DNA from: Scleromatobacter sp045810285
GTDB taxonomy: Bacteria; Pseudomonadota; Gammaproteobacteria; Burkholderiales; Burkholderiaceae_C
Reading direction: 5' to 3'
DNA length: 6,695 bases
NCBI GenBank assembly: GCA_045810285.1
Contig: JBJMWE010000148.1
Span: forward strand, 1-6,695
Part shown: in pieces, positions 1-5,138 of the stretch
Layout: every line of letters begins with the position of its first letter
Numbering within the stretch: position 1 is the stretch's first letter
Made by a program: the position numbers and the translations under genes
Notes under the pieces: model-generated
Seen by the model: the letters and a program-made list of their open reading frames with translations, nothing else
Told to the model about the DNA's origin: nothing
The model's database searches: none

Positions 1-222
1 CAGCACCGCGGCCGTGTGCGGGTGCACGACCAGGCGCTCGCCGGCGCGGGCGCGCGCGATGCGCCGCAGGTCGCTGCCGGCCTCGTGGAAGCTCATGAGC
101 GCGTGCACCTGCGCCATCGCGTCGAACGCGGCGTCGGCGGCGACGTCGAACGCGGTGGCGCTGGCGCCCTGGGCGCGCACCTCCACCAGCGTGCCCAGCA
201 GCGGGCGCGCCCGTTGGCGCAT
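1..222 (-). CDS. apbE: ApbE-family FAD:protein FMN transferase, N-terminal part (cut by left window edge)
   Basis: ApbE enzymes split FAD and attach FMN covalently to a threonine of a target flavoprotein, using Mg2+. Only the first 74 codons are visible; family members are usually about 300-350 residues. The visible part has the family's opening: RARPLLGTLVEV (the usual MGT element with Leu for Met), an Ala-rich helix (AAFDAMAQVHALMS), then SFHEAGSDLRRI matching the family's S-x5-S-[DE]-L element, and a VVHPHTAAVL stretch where relatives have V.P....LL. The catalytic and Mg-binding residues lie outside the window. I chose ATG at 222; GTG at 225 is directly adjacent. A purine-rich GAAGGCGG (240-233) can serve as ribosome binding site. 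The upstream in-frame TGA (246-244) limits any N-terminal extension to six codons, so no signal peptide is possible in this frame. It lies 21 nt after the FMN-binding protein gene on the same strand, its likely substrate. The family call is from motif recognition and is fairly secure. Confidence 0.85.
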   Translation of the reverse strand, partial: MRQRARPLLGTLVEVRAQGASATAFDVAADAAFDAMAQVHALMSFHEAGSDLRRIARARAGERLVVHPHTAAVL

Positions 223-243
223 CACGGCGCGGCCGCCTTCATG

Positions 244-810
244 TCACGCGGCCTTCGCCGCGAGCGGGTGCTTCGCGGCCCAGGCCACGATGCGGTGCAC
301 GCCGTCGGTGACGTGCGTGCAGCTGAGCGTGGCGCCGCTGATGTTGGCGATGTCCGAGCCTACGTGGATGGGGTCGCTCGCCGACTTGCCGACGAACTGG
401 TTGCGCCAGGACGCCATGCGCACCTCGCCGCCGTGGCCTTCGCGGTAGGTGAGGATCTCGACGGCCAGCACCTTGCCCGCGGCGTCCAGCGCCACGGCGT
501 AGTCGATCTGCTCGAACTTGCCGATCACCGAGTCGACCACCACGCGCCCGAGCGCCGCATCGCCCTGGCGCGCCTCGATCGTGCGCAGCACGCCGTGCGG
601 GGCGCCGCCGGGCACGGCCAGCGCCGCGGCCTCGTCGCGGGCGGGCGTCACCAGCACCTCGGCGAAGGCCGTCGCGGACCTGAACGCGCGGCGGGCCACT
701 TCGTCCGGGGTCGCGTAGCTGGCCGCGCAGACGCTGGCGGGCACGGCCGCCGCCGCGAGCAGGGCGGCGCCGGACAGCGAAGGGGAGAGAAGCCAGCGGT
801 GCGAAGTCAT
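244..810 (-). CDS. Exported FMN-binding domain protein (covalent flavoprotein, RnfG/NqrC-type fold)
   Basis: A 188-residue protein expected to carry covalently bound FMN and to pass electrons in the periplasm or at the membrane; its redox partners are unknown. Residues 1-29 form a Sec-type signal peptide: a short polar start with one Arg, the hydrophobic run LSGAALLAAAAV, then ASVCA as a likely signal peptidase I site. The mature part has the block YREGHGGEVR followed by WRNQFVGK, and then DIANISGATLS, the S-G-A-T flavinylation motif of the FMN_bind family. Thr161 (codon 330-328) is the predicted phosphoester site. No heme motif or further domain is seen. The start at 810 gives the most normal signal peptide, but no strong Shine-Dalgarno precedes it. 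In-frame ATGs at 837 and 858 would add 9 or 16 basic residues and cannot be excluded. The next gene encodes the ApbE enzyme that would modify it. The family is clear; the physiological role (iron, fumarate-type or other reductase) cannot be told from the window. Confidence 0.86.
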   Translation of the reverse strand: MTSHRWLLSPSLSGAALLAAAAVPASVCAASYATPDEVARRAFRSATAFAEVLVTPARDEAAALAVPGGAPHGVLRTIEARQGDAALGRVVVDSVIGKFEQIDYAVALDAAGKVLAVEILTYREGHGGEVRMASWRNQFVGKSASDPIHVGSDIANISGATLSCTHVTDGVHRIVAWAAKHPLAAKAA

Positions 811-929
811 GGGAATCGGAAAGGCGCGGACTCGCATGATAGTGCGAACCGTTCTCATCCATCCGCGGGCCCGCCGCGTGCACCGCGCATGCCGCGCCGG
901 GTGCGACGTCAGCAGGGCCATCTCGAGCG

Positions 930-967
930 CTTCAAGTGTAAAGTGCCCGCCTTCAAGAGGGCTTGAA
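930..967 (+). promoter_or_regulatory. CTTCAAG direct repeat plus inverted copy around the ribosome binding site
   Basis: CTTCAAG occurs at 930-936 and again at 951-957, exactly 21 bp apart, about two DNA turns. The second copy is followed by AGGG and then CTTGAA (962-967), giving a perfect 6-bp inverted repeat with a 4-nt loop that ends one base before the ATG at 969. The Shine-Dalgarno AAGAGGG lies in the left arm and loop. It could be a protein operator, an RNA hairpin that hides the ribosome binding site, or chance. What is seen is the symmetry; a regulatory role is inference. Confidence 0.35.
955..961 (+). promoter_or_regulatory. Ribosome binding site that fixes the start of the CheB/CheR kinase gene
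   Basis: AAGAGGG lies 7 nt before the ATG at 969, ideal spacing for a Shine-Dalgarno. An in-frame TTG at 963 would extend the protein by two residues, but it is only 1 nt from this site, too close to be used. ATG at 969 is therefore preferred. Confidence 0.7.
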
Positions 968-968
968 C

Positions 969-3900
969 ATGGCGACAACCTCCGACGAAACGGCCGAGCA
1001 GGACGACATGCCTTCGGCCCTGTCCCACGATCTCGCAGTCGTCGGCCTCGGGGCTTCCGCCGGCGGCATCGCCGCGCTGCAGAGGTTCTTCGAGCAGGTG
1101 CCCGGGCGCACCGGCATGGCGTTCGTCGTCGTGTTGCACCTGTCGCCGACGCACGAGAGCACGCTCGACCAGATCCTGCGCAAGTGCACGTCGATGCCGG
1201 TGCACCAGGTCAAGGGCCCGACGCCCGTGCTGGCGGACAACGTCTACCTCATTCCGCCCTCGAGCGGCCTGGCGATGGTCGACGGCTACCTGCGGCTCGT
1301 GGAACTGCCGCGGGCGGATGGCCACCCGGCCTCCATCGACCTGCTGTTCCGTACGATGGCGACCGCGCACGGCGAACGTGCGATCTGCGTCGTGCTGTCG
1401 GGCAGCGGCTCGGATGGCAGCCTGGGCATCGCCCGCGTCAAGGAACTCGGTGGCGTGACGATCGCGCAGAGCCCGGCCGACGCGGAATTCGACAGCATGC
1501 CGCGCAACGCCATTGCGACGGGGCAGGTCGACATCGTCCTCGCCGCCGCGGAAATCCCGCAAAGGTTGATCGAGATCTGGGGCAATGCGAGGCGGATCCG
1601 GTTGCCGGAACCGCCGCGCGGCCTGGCCGTGCTGTCGACGGCCGACCGCGAGACCGCTGCCGCGACGGACGCGCTGGAGGCCATCATGGCGTGGCTGCAC
1701 GAGCGCACGGGCCACGATTTCCTGCACTACAAGCGCGCCACCGTCCTGCGGCGGATCGAACGGAGGATGCAGGTCAATGCAGTCCCCACGATTCCGGACT
1801 ACCTCGCGCTGCTGCACCGCGATGCCGACGAGACGCCCGCGCTGCTCCAGGACATGCTGATCAGCGTCACCAACTTCTTTCGCGATCGCGACGCCTTCGA
1901 AGGGCTCGAAAGGCAACTGGAACGGCTGCATGCGGCGCGGCCGGCCGATTTGCCGGTGCGCGCCTGGGTCGCCGGCTGCGCCACGGGCGAGGAGGCCTAT
2001 TCGGTGGCGATGCTGCTTTGCGACGAGTTCGCACGCGAGCCCGCCGTCCACGACATCCAGGTCTTCGCCTCCGACATCGACCAGCGCGCCATCGAGTTCG
2101 CGCGCCACGGCGTCTATCCGGAAGCCGTTGCCGCCGACGTTCCGCCGCACCAATTGCGTCGCCACCTGGCCAGGGACGAATCAGGCTATCGGATCGTGCG
2201 CAACGTGCGCGACAAGGTGACGTTCTCCACGCACAACCTGCTGCGCGATCCGCCTTTCACCCGCCTTGACCTGGTGTGCTGTCGCAACGTGCTGATCTAC
2301 CTCGACCGCACGGCGCAGATGAAGGTGCTGCGGACCTTCCACTATGCGTTGCGGCCCGGCGGCCTGCTGATGCTGGGCAGCGCGGAGACGACCGACGCCG
2401 CGGACGGGCTGTTCGAGGTGATCGACAAGAGGCTGCGCCTCTTCCGCGCGGTGGCCCACCAGGCGGATCGACGCGACGAGGTGCCGCAGGTTGCCACGGC
2501 CGCCATCGCGTCCAGGCCCGCGTTCCCGAGCAGCGCGCGCATTGACGTGACCCCGGTCGAGGACCTGCATCACCGCCTGCATGAGCGGCTGGCGGCGCCG
2601 AGCATCCTGGTGGATGCCGGTTTCAACGTCCTGAACGTCCATCACCGTGCCGCGGCCTATTTGCGGCACGTCGGCGGGGCGCCGACGAACCAGCTGCTCA
2701 CGCTCATCCGGCCGGAGCTTCGCCCCGCGCTCCGCGCGACCTTGAAGCGCGCCCTGCAAGGCAAGGCGGTGGTGGAGGCCCCGCTCGTGCGGCTCGATCG
2801 ACGCCTGGGCCATCGCTTCGTGCGCATGGTCGCGCGGCCGGTCCTCGGCACCGGCGGCACCGAAGCCGTGGCCCACCTGCTGATCTCCTTCGACGAGCTG
2901 GAGGCGACGCTCGCCTCGGACGACGGCGACAATTCCCGCGACGCCATCGTCGCGGCGCTGGAGCAGGAACTCGAGCGGGCGCGGGCGGAGCTGGCCAATG
3001 GCAGCGTGCAGTCGGCCCATGCCACCGAAGACCTGCGCGCCTCGAACGAGGAACTGCAGGCCGTCAACGAGGAGTTGCGCTCCACCACCGAGGAACTCGA
3101 GACCAGCACGGAGGAACTCCAGTCCACCAACGAGGAGTTGCTGACGGTCAACCAGGAGTTGCGGGCCGGCATCGACGAGACCGCCAAGCTCAACGATGAC
3201 CTGCGCAACCTGATGGCGTCCACCGACATCGCCATCCTGTTCCTGGACCGCGACCTGTCGATCAAGCGCTTCACGCCGATGGCGACGTCGATCTTCAGCC
3301 TCATCGCAGGCGATGTCGGACGCTCGCTTCGCGACATCACGCATCGGCTGCAATACGAGTCGCTGTGGCAGGACCTCGATTCGGTGATGCATACGCTGCA
3401 GCACATCGAGCGCGAGGTGCGCACGAACGACGGGCGCTGGTTCCTGGCGCGCCTGCTGCCCTATCGCGCCGGAGAGGACCGCATCGACGGCGTGGTGATG
3501 AGCCTCGTCGACGTGACCACGCATCACGAAGTGCAGGAGCGCCTGCGCGCCTCGGAACGCTACGTGCGCCTGGTCGGACAGAGCGCGCAGGACTACGCGA
3601 TGCTCGCCATGGACCTCGACGGCGTGATCACCTGGTGGGCGCAAGGCGCGCACCGCCTGTTCGGCTACGAGGCCGACGAGATCCTGGGCAGGAACGTCGA
3701 GGTGCTCTTCACGCCCGAAGACCGCGCTGCCGGCGTTCCGAAGGCGGAGATGCAGACGGCGCGAATCCACGGCCGCGCCGACGACGACCGCTGGATGATG
3801 CGCAAGGACGGATCGGCGTTCTTCTGCGGCGGCGTGCTGACCAAGCTGGAGGACGGCGAGCTGATCGGCTTCGCGAAGATCGCGCGCGACCTCACCCAAT

Positions 3901-5138
3901 CGCGCCTGACCGAAGCGGAACGCCTCGCCCGCCTCGAGGTCGAACGCGACGCCCGCCTCCGACTGGAGGAGGCGTCCGGGCTGAAGGACGAGTTCATCGC
4001 GGTGATGGCGCATGAACTGAAGAATCCGCTCCACCTGATCCGCATCCATACCGACCTGATGTTGTATTCGCCGGAGACCCGCAACCTGCCGACGGTGCAT
4101 CGCTACGTCAGCGCCATCCACCGGGCCGTGGGCTCCCAGGTCAGGATCATCGAGGACCTGCTGGACTGGTCCCGCCTGCGCATGGGCAAGCTGACGCTGC
4201 GGTGCGAACCCATCGACCTGCGGACGATCGTCGAACGCCTGGCGGTCGCCTGTCGCACCGATGCGCAGGCCAAGGGCGTCGAGCTCGGAATCGAGGCCGC
4301 GCAGGAACTGATGATCGAGGGCGACCCGGTCCGCGTCGAACAGATCATCTGGAACGTCGTCAACAACGCCATCAAGTTCACCCCGGCCGGCGGCCGCGTG
4401 CGGATCGATGCCCGGGCTCGCGACGGCCGCGCCGTGCTGCGCGTCGAGGACTCGGGCGCCGGCATCGAGCCGGCGTTCCTGCCGAACGTGTTCGACATGT
4501 TCCGCCAGGGGCAGTCGGACGATCTTCGTGGCAAGGGCGGGCTGGGGATCGGGCTGGCCCTGGTCAAGCGCCTCGCCGACCTGCACGGCGCCGAGGTGGA
4601 CCTCCACTCGGAAGGCCCCGGCCACGGTTGCGTCTTCACCGCGAGCTTTCCGCTGATCGAGCATGCGGCGCCCGGCGAAACCGCGCCGGTCGTCGCCGGG
4701 CGGCTCGATGGCCTGCGTGTCCTGGTGATCGGAGCCGATCGCGAAGCCCGCGCTGCGCTCGAAAGCCTGCTGCCGCTGGCGGGCGCCGTGGTCACGAGCG
4801 CGGAGTCTCCGACGCACGCAGCGGCGCTGGCGAACGCGTCGTCCGTGGACATCCTGCTGGTCGACCTGGCCGCGAGCGATGCCGAGAGGAATCCAGGCAG
4901 CATCGTCGAGCGAATTCGCGCGCAGCCGGGATTGGCGACGCTGCCGATCGTGGCCATCTCGGGACGGAACATCGAACGGGATGCGGAAATGGTCGGCATC
5001 GGGGGAGTCGAGGCGTTGGTTGCGAAGCCGGCGGACCTCGAAGCGCTGGTGAACGCACTGCGACGTTTCGCGGCGGCTGACCGCGCGCTCGGCGGTGCAC
5101 CCGCTCCTCACGCGACAAGGCGATCCCAGCTTCCGTAG
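969..5138 (+). CDS. CheB/CheR fusion hybrid sensor kinase: CheB-CheR-PAS-coiled coil-PAS-PAS-histidine kinase-receiver
   Basis: A 1389-residue cytoplasmic signalling protein with no signal peptide or membrane segment. Domains, numbered from ATG 969: CheB methylesterase about 22-210, without the usual N-terminal receiver, with the catalytic set Ser30 (GASAGG), His57 and Asp149 (GSGSDG) in place; CheR methyltransferase about 220-495, with SVTNFFR (299-305), the SAM-binding GCATGEE (336-342) and CRNVLIY (438-444); a PAS-like segment about 532-643; a heptad coiled coil about 661-740; the PAS typical of CheB/CheR fusions about 748-851 (LMASTDIA, then IEREVR and DGRW); a second PAS about 865-975; HisKA from about 1004 with phospho-His1015 (MAHELKNPL); HATPase with N-box NVVNNA (1129-1134), G1 DSGAG (1161-1165) and G2 GLGIG; receiver about 1249-1372 with Asp1299 and Lys1353 but Gly-Ala (1255-1256) for the acidic pair. 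Domain identities are secure. Stimulus and partners are unknown: no chemoreceptor, CheA or flagellar gene is visible, so a non-flagellar signalling role is as likely as chemotaxis. Confidence 0.93.
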   Translation: MATTSDETAEQDDMPSALSHDLAVVGLGASAGGIAALQRFFEQVPGRTGMAFVVVLHLSPTHESTLDQILRKCTSMPVHQVKGPTPVLADNVYLIPPSSGLAMVDGYLRLVELPRADGHPASIDLLFRTMATAHGERAICVVLSGSGSDGSLGIARVKELGGVTIAQSPADAEFDSMPRNAIATGQVDIVLAAAEIPQRLIEIWGNARRIRLPEPPRGLAVLSTADRETAAATDALEAIMAWLHERTGHDFLHYKRATVLRRIERRMQVNAVPTIPDYLALLHRDADETPALLQDMLISVTNFFRDRDAFEGLERQLERLHAARPADLPVRAWVAGCATGEEAYSVAMLLCDEFAREPAVHDIQVFASDIDQRAIEFARHGVYPEAVAADVPPHQLRRHLARDESGYRIVRNVRDKVTFSTHNLLRDPPFTRLDLVCCRNVLIYLDRTAQMKVLRTFHYALRPGGLLMLGSAETTDAADGLFEVIDKRLRLFRAVAHQADRRDEVPQVATAAIASRPAFPSSARIDVTPVEDLHHRLHERLAAPSILVDAGFNVLNVHHRAAAYLRHVGGAPTNQLLTLIRPELRPALRATLKRALQGKAVVEAPLVRLDRRLGHRFVRMVARPVLGTGGTEAVAHLLISFDELEATLASDDGDNSRDAIVAALEQELERARAELANGSVQSAHATEDLRASNEELQAVNEELRSTTEELETSTEELQSTNEELLTVNQELRAGIDETAKLNDDLRNLMASTDIAILFLDRDLSIKRFTPMATSIFSLIAGDVGRSLRDITHRLQYESLWQDLDSVMHTLQHIEREVRTNDGRWFLARLLPYRAGEDRIDGVVMSLVDVTTHHEVQERLRASERYVRLVGQSAQDYAMLAMDLDGVITWWAQGAHRLFGYEADEILGRNVEVLFTPEDRAAGVPKAEMQTARIHGRADDDRWMMRKDGSAFFCGGVLTKLEDGELIGFAKIARDLTQSRLTEAERLARLEVERDARLRLEEASGLKDEFIAVMAHELKNPLHLIRIHTDLMLYSPETRNLPTVHRYVSAIHRAVGSQVRIIEDLLDWSRLRMGKLTLRCEPIDLRTIVERLAVACRTDAQAKGVELGIEAAQELMIEGDPVRVEQIIWNVVNNAIKFTPAGGRVRIDARARDGRAVLRVEDSGAGIEPAFLPNVFDMFRQGQSDDLRGKGGLGIGLALVKRLADLHGAEVDLHSEGPGHGCVFTASFPLIEHAAPGETAPVVAGRLDGLRVLVIGADREARAALESLLPLAGAVVTSAESPTHAAALANASSVDILLVDLAASDAERNPGSIVERIRAQPGLATLPIVAISGRNIERDAEMVGIGGVEALVAKPADLEALVNALRRFAAADRALGGAPAPHATRRSQLP
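3042..3167 (+). repeat. Six tandem 21-bp (7-residue) coding repeats forming a signalling coiled coil
   Basis: Residues 692-733 of the CheB/CheR kinase consist of six consecutive heptads: SNEELQA, VNEELRS, TTEELET, STEELQS, TNEELLT, VNQELRA. The [EQ]EL core recurs exactly every 21 bp, with changing synonymous codons (gaactg, gagttg, gaactc). This says selection acts on the protein heptad and that the array is not a recent DNA duplication. A helical linker of this kind sits between CheR and PAS in known CheB/CheR fusions and probably carries signal and dimer contacts. Confidence 0.85.
5108..5138. other. Tail-to-tail overlap of two convergent genes
   Basis: The rightward kinase gene ends with TAG at 5136-5138 while the leftward membrane protein gene ends with TGA at 5110-5108, so their last 10 codons overlap by 31 bp in antisense. 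There is no room for an intergenic terminator, so each transcript is likely to run into the other gene and produce complementary 3' ends. The overlap falls in the kinase's tail beyond the receiver fold. Confidence 0.85.

Larger units (their letters stand above)
811..968. promoter_or_regulatory. Divergent intergenic region between the flavoprotein operon and the CheB/CheR kinase gene
   Basis: 158 bp separate two divergently transcribed genes, so promoters in both directions are expected here. For the leftward operon, TATCAT (minus strand, 841-836) differs from the sigma-70 -10 consensus at one base and would place the transcript start about 20 nt before the ATG at 810; no good -35 is found at the right distance. 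A short palindrome, GAAC-C-GTTC (846-854), sits directly upstream of this hexamer and could be an operator half. For the rightward gene only a weak TGTAAA (937-942) is visible. None of these promoter elements is secure; the region assignment itself is. Confidence 0.4.

Noticed and set aside
240..242. ATG one base after the FMN-binding protein's stop, as the start of the next gene
   Set aside because: That frame hits TGA at 224-222 after six codons. The ApbE-like frame begins instead at 222 (or GTG 225).
838..859. GAT...ATC flanked stretch considered as a Fur box upstream of the flavoprotein gene
   Set aside because: Only the outer three bases on each side are symmetric, the interior does not match the Fur consensus, and the inner palindrome has a different centre.
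16..966. Plus-strand frame of 316 codons opposite the flavoprotein operon
   Set aside because: The minus strand reads as an ApbE start and a complete FMN-binding protein. This frame has shadow composition and no domain.
963..968. TTG at 963 as start codon of the CheB/CheR kinase
   Set aside because: It is 1 nt from the Shine-Dalgarno AAGAGGG; the ATG at 969 has ideal spacing.
909..2165. 418-codon minus-strand frame antisense to the CheB and CheR domains
   Set aside because: Same GC-driven shadow effect. There is no known motif, while the plus strand encodes clear CheB and CheR motifs across the same bases.
809..2269. 486-codon plus-strand frame overlapping the start of the kinase gene
   Set aside because: Arg/Ala/Gly-rich shadow in a different frame. 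The overlapping frame carries the complete catalytic motifs and a good ribosome binding site.
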